Shown here piece after piece: positions 42,085 through 49,920 of a stretch of 64,000 nucleotides of DNA (position 1 is the first letter of the stretch; the number at the start of each line of letters is the position of its first letter). The notes beneath the pieces were generated by a model that was not told the DNA's origin, ran no database searches, and saw nothing but the letters and a program-made list of their open reading frames with translations. The stretch spans positions 124,001 to 188,000 of the forward strand of contig JAVJVP010000013.1 in NCBI GenBank assembly GCA_040221095.1, written 5' to 3'. This DNA is from UBA1479 sp040221095. Its GTDB lineage: Bacteria; Pseudomonadota; Alphaproteobacteria; Rhodospirillales; Casp-alpha2. Made by a program: the position numbers and the translations under genes.

Positions 42085-43209
42085 CTAGTTCACGCCCTTA
42101 TAGGTGATGCGGTAGACCGCGCCCCGGTGGTCGTCGGACACCAGCAGCGAGCCGTCCGCCAGTTCCTTCACGTCCACGGGCCGGCCCCAGCGCGCGCCGT
42201 CGGGGCGGAGGAAGCCGGTGGCGAAGGGCTCCCACGACAACGCCTTGCCCGTTTTCTTGTCGAACCGCACCCGCGCGACCCGGTAGCCGTCCGGGACCGT
42301 GCGGTTCCACGATCCGTGATGGGCGACGAAGGCATCGCCCCGGGCGTCGCTCGGGAACATCGCGCCGCGATAGAAGCTCATGCCCAGCGCCGCGACATGG
42401 GCGCCGAACGCCACCACGGGCGGAGTATGGGGCGCCGGCAGGGGCCGGCCGCGGAAATCATCCGTGCGGGCCTCGCCGCCGCCGAAGAAGGGAAAGCCGA
42501 ACCACAGGCCCCGTTGCGGCGCGTGGTTGAATTCGTCGGGCGGCACGTCGTCGCCCATGTTGTCGGCGCCGTTGTCCGTGAAATAGAGATGCCCCGTGCC
42601 CGGCTGGAAATCGAAGCCGACGGAATTGCGCACGCCCCGGGCGAAGATTTCCGGGCTGCGAGGACCCGATCGGCCCGGCGGGGCCAGGCGGATGATCGTG
42701 CCTTCCATCCCGTTCAGGTCGCAGATGTTGCAGGGCGCGCCGACGGCGACATACAGCAGGCCGTCCGGGCCGATGCGGGCATAACGCCAGCCGTGCCAGG
42801 GGTCGTCCGGCAATTTGTCGAACAAGACTTCGGGTTCCGCCGCCGCCAGTTCGGTGAGCGAGCGCGCCCGCCAGCGGCTGATGCGGTGCTGTTCGGCGAT
42901 GTAAAGCCAGCCGTCCCGCCAATCGATGCCGTTGGCGACGTTCAGGTCGTCGAAAATGCGCAGGACCTTTTCCGGGCGGCCGTCGTGGTCGGCGTCGACG
43001 ATGGCATGGACCTGGGGCCCCCGCTGGCCGACGAAGATCACGCCCAGTTCCGGCACGGGCACCAGGCTGCGGGCCTTGGGCACCGTCGCGAACTGTTCGA
43101 TGGCGTAGCCCGGCGGCACCTGGATGAACGGCGGCAGCCGGTCCGCCGCCCGCAGGGGGCCGGCGGTCAGGATGAGCGCGAACAGACAAAACGCGGCGGC
43201 GGGTCTCAT
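42085..43209 (-). CDS. PQQ-type sugar/sorbosone dehydrogenase-like beta-propeller
   Basis: A 374-residue exported protein with a signal peptide (about 1-21, ending PLRAA). The six-bladed propeller typical of soluble glucose/sorbosone dehydrogenases is suggested by VFVGQRG-like blades, WRDGWLYIAEQHRISRWR, the metal-like loop YVAVGAPCNICDLNG, RGVRNSVGFDFQPGTGHLYF and FVAHHGSWNRTVPDGYRV. PQQ as cofactor is inferred from the family. Its ATG overlaps the stop of the gpt gene (ATGA), so they are coupled. Confidence 0.88.
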   Translation of the reverse strand: MRPAAAFCLFALILTAGPLRAADRLPPFIQVPPGYAIEQFATVPKARSLVPVPELGVIFVGQRGPQVHAIVDADHDGRPEKVLRIFDDLNVANGIDWRDGWLYIAEQHRISRWRARSLTELAAAEPEVLFDKLPDDPWHGWRYARIGPDGLLYVAVGAPCNICDLNGMEGTIIRLAPPGRSGPRSPEIFARGVRNSVGFDFQPGTGHLYFTDNGADNMGDDVPPDEFNHAPQRGLWFGFPFFGGGEARTDDFRGRPLPAPHTPPVVAFGAHVAALGMSFYRGAMFPSDARGDAFVAHHGSWNRTVPDGYRVARVRFDKKTGKALSWEPFATGFLRPDGARWGRPVDVKELADGSLLVSDDHRGAVYRITYKGVN

Positions 43210-43733
43210 GACGCCTCCCGCCCGGCCAGCGGCGGGGCGTAGACCTGACGGCCGTCCCGGTCTTCCGTGTCCCAGGGGAAATGCACCCAGGTGTCCTGCG
43301 CCACCTCGTGGATGAAGATGTCCGGCAGGTCGCGGGCCGCGGGCTTGGCGTACAGGGTGACGAACAGGGCTTCCGGCAACAGGTCGCGGGCCGCCCGCGC
43401 CGTCGCGCCCGTATCGACCAGGTCGTCGACCAGCAGCCAGCCGGCGCCCTTGTCGGCGGCGGCGGCCTCGGGCGCCTTGAGCAGGTGGACATGGCCCTGG
43501 CTTTTGACGTCGTAGCTGGCGATGGCCAGGGTGTCGATCAGGCGGATACCCATCTCGCGGGCCAGCACGGCGGCGGGCACCATGCCGCCCCGGGTGATGG
43601 CGACGATGCCTTTCCAGGGGGCGGCCCATGGACCGGGCGGCGGGGTGGTCAGCAGGCGGCCGGCGAGGGCGCGGGAATCCGCATGGACCTCGGCCCAGGT
43701 GACGATGCGTTCCGGCGGCGGGTGATCGCTCAT
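43206..43733 (-). CDS. gpt: Xanthine-guanine phosphoribosyltransferase
   Basis: A 175-residue purine salvage enzyme. The PRPP-binding loop LLVDDLVDTGATARAARDLL is intact, as are IVAITRGGMVPAAVLAREM and the C-terminal WVHFPWDTEDRD, a Gpt signature. It makes XMP and GMP from bases and PRPP. The ATG at 43733 starts right where homologues do. A TATAAT box ends only nine bases before it, so the mRNA is probably leaderless or nearly so. It overlaps the downstream propeller gene by four bases. Confidence 0.93.
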   Translation of the reverse strand: MSDHPPPERIVTWAEVHADSRALAGRLLTTPPPGPWAAPWKGIVAITRGGMVPAAVLAREMGIRLIDTLAIASYDVKSQGHVHLLKAPEAAAADKGAGWLLVDDLVDTGATARAARDLLPEALFVTLYAKPAARDLPDIFIHEVAQDTWVHFPWDTEDRDGRQVYAPPLAGREAS

Positions 43734-43742
43734 GGGGGGAAT

Positions 43743-43748
43743 ATTATA
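43743..43748 (-). promoter_or_regulatory. Near-consensus -10 box immediately before gpt
   Basis: TATAAT reads 43748-43743 on the minus strand. Its end is nine bases from the gpt ATG, so transcription would begin about two or three bases before the codon. The -35 region is weak (TTGGGG, 15 bases upstream). A leaderless mRNA is the simplest reading. Confidence 0.5.
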
Positions 43749-43800
43749 GGCGGTCGGCGTGAACCCCAAGTCCGGAGGTTGCCAAACGCAGGGCCCCAGA

Positions 43801-43834
43801 AACGGAAAAACCGGCGCCCACGCTGACGCCGGTT
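43801..43834 (-). terminator. Rho-independent terminator of the coiled-coil lipoprotein gene
   Basis: AACCGGCG (43809-43816) and CGCCGGTT (43827-43834) form a perfect eight-base stem with a ten-base loop. On the minus strand the stem is followed by a run of five T, then CCGTTTC. It lies 28 bases after the stop of the lipoprotein gene. Confidence 0.8.
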
Positions 43835-43861
43835 ATCCGGATTTGGAGTGAACCTTGCCGT

Positions 43862-45040
43862 TTAACGGACGTACAAGTGTACCTCGTTTGTTTTGGCTGC
43901 CGCCAGTGTCTTTGCAGACACGGCCACGCGGGTCGGCGGCAGGCCCATTTCCACCAGGGACCGCTTGACGTCCTCGGCATGGCGCTTGGCCTTGTTGGTG
44001 TTGATCGCGACGCGCGCGGCCCCACCGGCCGAGGGCGCCACCGCAACCAGGTCGAACACCGCGGCCGGATGGGTTTCCAGGGCGCGGCTAACGGCCGTGT
44101 ACAGGGCCTGCTGATAGGGCACGTTCGGCCGGTCGAAGCGGATCACCACCAGGGGGCGGCGGCCCGCCGTGTCGGCGGGGGCGGCAACCTGATTGGCGCC
44201 CGGGCCGCGGCCGGTGACGGCGGCGTCGAGCAGCGACGAGCCGAGCGATTCGCCTTGGCGGATGCCGGCCGAAATCTGCACCAGATTGCGCTGTTCGGCG
44301 CCGATCCAGCTCGACTGGCGGCGCACGTCCTCGGTCACTTCGCGGTGCAGACGGTCGATCAGGACGACGGTCTGATCAACCTCGTCCTCAAGAATGGCAA
44401 GCTGGCGGTGGTCCTCGTCGACGGCGCCGGACACCTTGAAGGCGGCGCGCACGCTTTCCGTGAGGAACGACGCCAGGGTGGAGTCGCTGGCCACGCCGGT
44501 GGACAGCTTGTTCATTTCGCCGATGTCCTGGCTGAGCCGGTTCAGGTCCTGCTGCGCCGTATTGAACTGCTGCACGAGAACCGGGTTGCCGCGGGTCGTG
44601 CCGACCTGCAGGCGCGATTTAACGGCGGCGATGGTGCCGTGGTACTGCTGCGAGCTTTCGACGATGCGCGAGCGCACGGACTGAAGCTGTTCGTTATGTT
44701 GCAGGATCGAACTTTGCAGTTTCTGCAACTCGTCGCGCAGTTCCTGAACCTTCTTGCCGACGAAGGTTCCGGTCGCGTCGCCCGGCGTGACGCCGGTCGG
44801 GACGAACTTGGTCGAACCCAGGGCAGGCTGGTTGGCCGCCAAAGCAGGCGCCTGCTGTGCCGCGGCGTCTTGCGCACTCGCCGACTGCGGCGAGGCCGCT
44901 GCCGGTTGCGCGGTCTCGGTCGTTGTTTTGGCTGCAGGCTCCGATGCATTAAACGAGGGCCAAAGGTCCTCGTCGAATGAACATGCCCCCGTGAAGATCA
45001 CGGCCCCCGCCAAAAGAACTCTCAGTTTCGGAAAACTCAT
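43862..45040 (-). CDS. Coiled-coil lipoprotein, function unknown
   Basis: A 392-residue protein. A lipoprotein signal ends in TGAC with the lipidated Cys at residue 20. Next comes a Thr/Ala/Gln/Pro-rich linker to about residue 90, a long helical coiled coil (FVGKKVQELRDELQKLQSSI onwards to about 260), and a compact C-terminal domain. The last part (LYTAVSRALETHPAAVFDLV and HAEDVKRSLVEMGLPPTRVA) resembles the fold pattern of OmpA-like or secretin-like periplasmic domains, but no clear peptidoglycan motif is present. The ATG at 45040 is chosen over one 25 codons upstream for the signal peptide. Confidence 0.82.
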   Translation of the reverse strand: MSFPKLRVLLAGAVIFTGACSFDEDLWPSFNASEPAAKTTTETAQPAAASPQSASAQDAAAQQAPALAANQPALGSTKFVPTGVTPGDATGTFVGKKVQELRDELQKLQSSILQHNEQLQSVRSRIVESSQQYHGTIAAVKSRLQVGTTRGNPVLVQQFNTAQQDLNRLSQDIGEMNKLSTGVASDSTLASFLTESVRAAFKVSGAVDEDHRQLAILEDEVDQTVVLIDRLHREVTEDVRRQSSWIGAEQRNLVQISAGIRQGESLGSSLLDAAVTGRGPGANQVAAPADTAGRRPLVVIRFDRPNVPYQQALYTAVSRALETHPAAVFDLVAVAPSAGGAARVAINTNKAKRHAEDVKRSLVEMGLPPTRVAVSAKTLAAAKTNEVHLYVR

Positions 45041-45235
45041 CTCGTCCGCGAGCCCTTGGTTCTTCTCCGATCTAGACCGGAGTTGTTTATGAATCCCCTT
45101 GGGGTATGAACACAATCACACCCCGCCCCTCAGTTTCCGGGCGAGTGTACTCAATGGTCCGGAGCACCACAAGTTCCTATTTTAATACGAAGATTCGGCA
45201 TTTGACGACCCTTTATCCGGGACGCCTCCTAGCGC

Positions 45236-45264
45236 TTGCAAACGGAGAAGTGCTGGAGTAGTGT
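45236..45264 (+). promoter_or_regulatory. Candidate promoter of tRNA-Arg
   Basis: TTGCAA (45236-45241) and TAGTGT (45259-45264) are separated by 17 bases, about 43 bases before the mature tRNA. The -10 match is modest. Confidence 0.4.
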
Positions 45265-45306
45265 CCGGCTCCTTCCTGACGGGGGCCCCTCGCGGCCCAG
45301 TCACAA

Positions 45307-45383
45307 GCGCCCGTAGCTCAACTGGATAGAGCGTCTGACTACGGATCAGGAGGTTGGGAGTTCGAATCTTCCCGGGCGCGCCA
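45307..45383 (+). tRNA. tRNA-Arg, anticodon ACG
   Basis: A 77-base cloverleaf. Acceptor arms GCGCCCG (45307-45313) and CGGGCGC (45373-45379) pair fully, discriminator G, CCA encoded. The D-arm has GCTC-AACTGGAT-GAGC, the anticodon stem is CTGAC/ATCAG-like around loop CTACGGA, and TTCGAAT forms the T loop. The ACG anticodon is normally edited to ICG to read CGU/CGC/CGA. Confidence 0.96.
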
Positions 45384-45458
45384 TTTCCCCGTTTTTCCCC
45401 GATAATTGCCGACAAGTTCCCCGCAAAAGGTCCGCCCCCGGGCGGCCCCGCCTGTGGG

Positions 45459-46580
45459 TCATGGGGTCGGCACGTTGAGGAAGGTCAGCAGCACGAAGCG
45501 GTGGCCCCTGGTCACGGGCGTGACCTCGTGCAGCAGGGAGCCGGAGAATACGACGGCAGCACCTTTTTCCGGGCGGTACAGTTCCGGGCCGTATTCGGGA
45601 AAGCGCAAATCGCCGCCGTCGTAGTCGTCCGTGTTCAGGTTGAGGGTCACCGCGAACTTGCGATGCTTGGTCGCCGGGGTGGTGTCGTCGCGGTGGACGG
45701 TGAAGAAGCCGGCCTTCTCGGCCTTGTAGCAGCCGATCTTGAAGGTCTCGACCGTATAGCCCTCGAAATGGAAGGCCTTGGACACCTCGGGCACCAGGCG
45801 CGGCATCAGCCGGTTCAGCAGTTTCTGCTCCAGCGTCTTGTCGCGCATGTAATAGTCCTCGCGCCGCTTGGTCGTCGGCACCACCTGCACGCCGCCGCCG
45901 GCCGAGGCCCCCACGGCGACCGTGCCGTCGTCGCGCTCGCCGTTGTGCCACAGGCCGATCAGCCAGGCGCAGTCCTCGGGATCGAGCGCGCGGGGAATGA
46001 GCAGCGCCGGGGCCGCCCGCTGGACCACGGCCTGGTCGCGGCCGTGCGCCGCCTGGGCCAGCATCTCGGCAAGCCAGGCTTCCAGGCCCGCCGCCCCGCC
46101 GCCGAGCCCGCGCACGCCGGCCAGACGCTGATTGGGGTCGAGCACATAGACCGCCGGCGCGGCGACGCCGGACAGTCCGGCGAAGCCGTTGGTGATTTCG
46201 GATCCGGGATCGGCCATCACCCGGTAGGGCCAGCCCGACGTTTCCTTCTGCACCGCCGCCGCCGCCGTGTCGCCGGGCACCAGGGTTATGACCTGGGCGC
46301 CGCCGCCGGCCAGCACCGCCGGGTCGAGCCCCCCCGCCGCCATCTCCGCAAGCGGGCGCCCGCCGGTGAACAACAGAACCGTCGGGCCGCCGGTCACGGC
46401 GGAATAGAATTCGAAGGTCCGGCCTTCGGAATCGTGGCAGGCGAACAGGGGCGTGTGGTCGCCCCGGGCGTATTGCGGGCGGGCTGGCGGCTCGAACAGG
46501 GTGGGTGCGGCTTTGATGCGGAGATCCTCCTGGGGCGATGTCGGCGGCAATGATAGCGAAGAAATAATGTGCGACAACAT
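45459..46580 (-). CDS. Thioredoxin-fold plus 2OG-Fe(II) oxygenase fusion
   Basis: A 373-residue protein with two parts. Residues about 35-180 look like a peroxiredoxin/AhpC-type thioredoxin domain (GDHTPLFACHDSEGRTFEFY, PTVLLFTGG, VYVLDPNQRL) but without the active-site cysteine. Residues about 200-373 are a prolyl-4-hydroxylase-type oxygenase with iron ligands His296 and Asp298 in TVHRDDTTP, His351 in GSLLHEVTPV, and the 2-oxoglutarate Arg in RGHRF. The substrate is unknown. It faces tRNA-Arg. Confidence 0.85.
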   Translation of the reverse strand: MLSHIISSLSLPPTSPQEDLRIKAAPTLFEPPARPQYARGDHTPLFACHDSEGRTFEFYSAVTGGPTVLLFTGGRPLAEMAAGGLDPAVLAGGGAQVITLVPGDTAAAAVQKETSGWPYRVMADPGSEITNGFAGLSGVAAPAVYVLDPNQRLAGVRGLGGGAAGLEAWLAEMLAQAAHGRDQAVVQRAAPALLIPRALDPEDCAWLIGLWHNGERDDGTVAVGASAGGGVQVVPTTKRREDYYMRDKTLEQKLLNRLMPRLVPEVSKAFHFEGYTVETFKIGCYKAEKAGFFTVHRDDTTPATKHRKFAVTLNLNTDDYDGGDLRFPEYGPELYRPEKGAAVVFSGSLLHEVTPVTRGHRFVLLTFLNVPTP

Positions 46581-46617
46581 CCGCTTGCGTGGCCGCCGGT
46601 TGCATCGTGCTTGCCGG

Positions 46618-48081
46618 ATGGATACAAGTCGCGTGGGCAGGATCGGCCGCCCCGGACAGGCTCAGAAAATCACGGTGATCGACGTGCAAACCGTTTCGGC
46701 ATATGCCCGCTTGTTGCACCAGGGCCGCGTCCAGTCGGTTCTTGCGCTTGCCGCCTGCCTGACCATCGCCCTGATCCAGACGTTGGTCCCCCCCTATACC
46801 CGTCCGGTCGCCGACGCCATGCAGTACGCCAACATGGCGGCGTCGCTGGCCGATGCCATGTTGACGGATTGGGGGCGGGTGAATGAAACCTTGGGGACGT
46901 TTTTCGGCCCGGTCTATACAATGTTTGCCGGCGTGCTGGCATTTTTCGACGCGGACCTCGCGCAGGCCCTTAAATGCGTTTCCCGGGACGGTGCGATCTG
47001 CGACCTAAGCGGATTGACGACGTTGTTCGTTGCTCAAGCGGTCCTCGCGGCGTTCACGTCGTTTTTCGTCTTCTTGGCCGCGCGTCAGCTTGTCGAGGAT
47101 GCGCGTATCGCCTGGCTGACGCTGGTGATTGTGCTGGGGACCAAGTGTTTCACCCATTACGCTGGGCTGATCCAGACGGAAATTCCGGCCTTCTTCTTTG
47201 TCGGGTTGTTCACCTGGATGCTGGCCCGGATCTTGTCTGGCCCGGCCCCTGCGCGGCGCGACGCGGTTTTGGCCGGTGCGGCGCTCGCCGGTGCGGCGCT
47301 CACGCGGGCATCCTATGTATACCTTCTTTACTTCATGGTGCCGGTGATCGTTCTGTGGTGGCGTTTTGGGCGCGGCCGGGCATGGATTGACGCCGTCATC
47401 GCCGCCGCGTTGTTCGCCGCCGGCGCGGCCGTAATTCTGGCGCCTTGGTGGGTCAGGAATTATGTCGGCTTCGAGCTTGCCGGCATCAGCGGTGGATATG
47501 GAACGCGGGTGCTTATCGAACGCCTGCCGTACAATCTCATGACCTGGCGGGAATGGGCGATCAGCCTGATCTACTGGTTGCCTGATTTCGGGGACAGTCT
47601 GGCGACCGCGTTGTTTTCCGAAGAACAGGTCCGGCGGCTGTCCTGGTACCATCCGGACTCCTTCTACATGATGGGGCGCGGCCAGTTTTTTCTCGATGTG
47701 CGGGCCGTCTCCGGGGCACAGGACAATCCGCTCGGCTATCTGCTCAGAGAATACGTGTGGCGTGATCTGGGCAAGCATGTGGCGGTCACGATCTCGCTTG
47801 CCTTGCGCGGCCAATGGGTCGGCAACTACGCCAGCCTGGTTGGGTTCATCCTTTTGCCGGCCTGTATCTGGATACTTGCCCGCCGTGGTCGCGCGGGCCC
47901 GTTCCTGGTGTTTTGCCTGCCACCCTATTTTATGCTGGGGCTTTACGCGTTTGTGTCCGTCAACGTGGTTCGCTACAACGAGCCTCTCATCGCCGTGTTC
48001 GCGCTCAGCGGCGCCACAGTCATCGTGCACTTGGCTGCCAATGGTGCGGATCGCCTGCGCCGAAAAAGGAAACAACATTGA
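46618..48081 (+). CDS. GT39/ArnT-like membrane glycosyltransferase
   Basis: A 487-residue polytopic protein with about 11-12 hydrophobic segments. The first periplasmic loop has PVADAMQYANMA, where the family keeps an acidic residue for catalysis. APWWVRNYVGFE near the middle is the GT39-like signature. It probably moves a sugar from a polyprenyl-phosphate donor onto a cell-surface acceptor. The start is uncertain: ATG 46618 is used, with GTG 46675 and an earlier in-frame start also possible. The TGA overlaps the next gene's ATG by one base. GC content looks lower than that of neighbouring genes. Confidence 0.8.
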   Translation: MDTSRVGRIGRPGQAQKITVIDVQTVSAYARLLHQGRVQSVLALAACLTIALIQTLVPPYTRPVADAMQYANMAASLADAMLTDWGRVNETLGTFFGPVYTMFAGVLAFFDADLAQALKCVSRDGAICDLSGLTTLFVAQAVLAAFTSFFVFLAARQLVEDARIAWLTLVIVLGTKCFTHYAGLIQTEIPAFFFVGLFTWMLARILSGPAPARRDAVLAGAALAGAALTRASYVYLLYFMVPVIVLWWRFGRGRAWIDAVIAAALFAAGAAVILAPWWVRNYVGFELAGISGGYGTRVLIERLPYNLMTWREWAISLIYWLPDFGDSLATALFSEEQVRRLSWYHPDSFYMMGRGQFFLDVRAVSGAQDNPLGYLLREYVWRDLGKHVAVTISLALRGQWVGNYASLVGFILLPACIWILARRGRAGPFLVFCLPPYFMLGLYAFVSVNVVRYNEPLIAVFALSGATVIVHLAANGADRLRRKRKQH

Positions 48082-48437
48082 TGGCCTATCTCAAACTCGC
48101 CGGTTTCCTGCTGATGATTGTCGCCGGACAGATCTGCTTCAAGAAGGCGGCACTTTCGGGCGCGGGACTGGACAGCATTTTCCAGTCATTCATGAACAAG
48201 TGGCTGCTCGGCGCTTTTGCGATTTATGGCGTCGCGACGTTCATCTGGGTAACACTGTTGCGCACAATGCCTTTGTCCACGGCCTATCCGTTCATTGCGC
48301 TGGGCTTCATCCTGGTGCCGCTTGCCGGCGTGTTCTTGTTCGGCGAGCATCTCTCCGTGACACAGTGGATCGGCACAGGAATGATCGTCGTGGGTATCAT
48401 GTTGGCCGGCGGTGTTGGCAGCCCCTTTAACGGCTGA
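48081..48437 (+). CDS. Small multidrug resistance / ArnE-like membrane protein
   Basis: A 118-residue protein with four hydrophobic helices of the EmrE/EamA fold: LAGFLLMIVAGQICFKKAAL, then LRTMPLSTAYPFIALGFILV and LFGEHLSVTQWIGTGMIVVG. Similar small proteins (ArnE/ArnF) flip lipid-linked sugars across the inner membrane. The one-base overlap (TGATG) with the ArnT-like gene argues that both act on the same lipid-linked sugar. A polyamine or drug exporter is the other possibility. Confidence 0.82.
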   Translation: MAYLKLAGFLLMIVAGQICFKKAALSGAGLDSIFQSFMNKWLLGAFAIYGVATFIWVTLLRTMPLSTAYPFIALGFILVPLAGVFLFGEHLSVTQWIGTGMIVVGIMLAGGVGSPFNG

Positions 48438-48524
48438 ACCCCGCCCAGCGGCACAGGGCGGGCCTGGCCGCCCTCAAGGAGTGCTTGCGGACCGCCGTAG
48501 ATACAAGGAAACGCAAGAAACGAC

Positions 48525-49796
48525 ATGGTTGCTATTCTGATCCCCGTCGCCGCCCTGTTTCTCAGCTTCGGCATTCTGCTGGCCGGGAACGGGCTTCAGG
48601 GCACCCTGCTGCCCGTGCGCGCCGGGATCGAGGACTTTTCCCCCTTCGCCATCGGCATCATGGGGGCGGCTTTCTATATGGGCTATATCCTGTCCTGTTT
48701 CTGGGCGCCCCGCGTCGTCGCGCGGGTCGGCCATATCCGCTCATTCACCGTGTTCGGCACGATCGCCTCGGCGGCGCAGCTCATGCATGTGGTCTGGGTC
48801 GATCCGATCCCCTGGTGGGGGCTGCGCTTTATCACCGGGGCCTGCCTGTGCGGGCTCTACATGGTCATGGAAAGCTGGATCAATGAACGCGCCGGCAAGG
48901 AACACCGCGGGCGCATCCTGTCCTTCTATCAGATCGTCAACCTGGGGGCTGTGACCGTCGGCCAGGTTCTGTTGAACCTGTACGACCCCGCCGGGTTCGA
49001 ATTGTTCGTGGTGGCTTCCGTGCTGGTCTCCGTCGCCCTGGTGCCGGTGGCGCTGACGCGCACCACGGCGCCGCAGCCGTTGCAGCAGGTGCGTATCCGC
49101 ATCCCCCGCGTCTACGCCATTTCACCCGTCGGCGTGATCGCCTGCCTGACCGTCGGGCTGGTCAACGGCGCGGTGTGGACCATCGTGCCCCTGTTCGCGC
49201 AAAGCGCCCTGACGTCGGTCGCCGAACTGTCCCTGTTCATGAGCCTGCTGATCATCGGCGGCGCGGTCTTCCAATGGCCGCTCGGGCGGTGGTCGGACCT
49301 GATCGACCGGCGCTGGGTGGTCATCGTGATCTGCGTCGGCGGCGGGTTCAGCGCCCTCGCCCTGATGACGTTCGGCGATCTCGCGCGCGTCGTGATGTAC
49401 GCGCTCGCCTTCGTCTACGGCGGCTTTACCTTCGCGCTCTACGCCATCGCCATCGCCCATGCCAACGATCAGGCCGAACCCGAGGATTTCGTCGAAATCG
49501 CCTCGACCCTGATCCTGGTGTTCGCCATCGGCGCGGTTGTCGGGCCGATGCTGGCGTCCGTGGTGGTTGAATTGGCGGACCCCAATGCCTTCTTCGCCTA
49601 TTCGGCGGCCATCCATTTCCTGACGGCGGCCTTCGCCTTCTACCGCATCCAGCGCCGCGCGGCGCCCCTGCCCGAGGACAAGGAGGATTTCGTTCATGTG
49701 CCCCGCGCCTCGCCCGAGGTCATCACCATCGATCCCCGCGGCGTGGACGAGGATCAGGAGAGCGACGGCGGAGAAGGTTCCTACAAGGGCGGTTGA
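48525..49796 (+). CDS. MFS transporter, YcaD-like
   Basis: A 423-residue major facilitator with about 12 helices. FSPFAIGIMGAAFYMGYILSC, GLYMVMESWINERAGKEHRG and FQWPLGRWSDLIDRRWVV match the YcaD/UMF1-like group. The MESWINE stretch is very characteristic. The C-terminal cytoplasmic tail of about 45 residues is acidic. The substrate is unknown. It stands 87 bases after the SMR gene and may or may not be in the same transcript. Confidence 0.88.
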   Translation: MVAILIPVAALFLSFGILLAGNGLQGTLLPVRAGIEDFSPFAIGIMGAAFYMGYILSCFWAPRVVARVGHIRSFTVFGTIASAAQLMHVVWVDPIPWWGLRFITGACLCGLYMVMESWINERAGKEHRGRILSFYQIVNLGAVTVGQVLLNLYDPAGFELFVVASVLVSVALVPVALTRTTAPQPLQQVRIRIPRVYAISPVGVIACLTVGLVNGAVWTIVPLFAQSALTSVAELSLFMSLLIIGGAVFQWPLGRWSDLIDRRWVVIVICVGGGFSALALMTFGDLARVVMYALAFVYGGFTFALYAIAIAHANDQAEPEDFVEIASTLILVFAIGAVVGPMLASVVVELADPNAFFAYSAAIHFLTAAFAFYRIQRRAAPLPEDKEDFVHVPRASPEVITIDPRGVDEDQESDGGEGSYKGG

Positions 49797-49920
49797 TGCC
49801 ATGGCGGGGTTGCGCGGTGATTGACCTGAGCCCCGGAAATTCCGATAACGGCACATCTGAATTGTATACAAGGCCCGGGCACCAAAGAACCGGGCCACGC
49901 CGCCTTTGGAGAGGAAACAC

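Noticed and set aside
45182..45415. A 77-codon minus-strand frame across tRNA-Arg
   Set aside because: It runs antisense through the tRNA gene and has no family resemblance.
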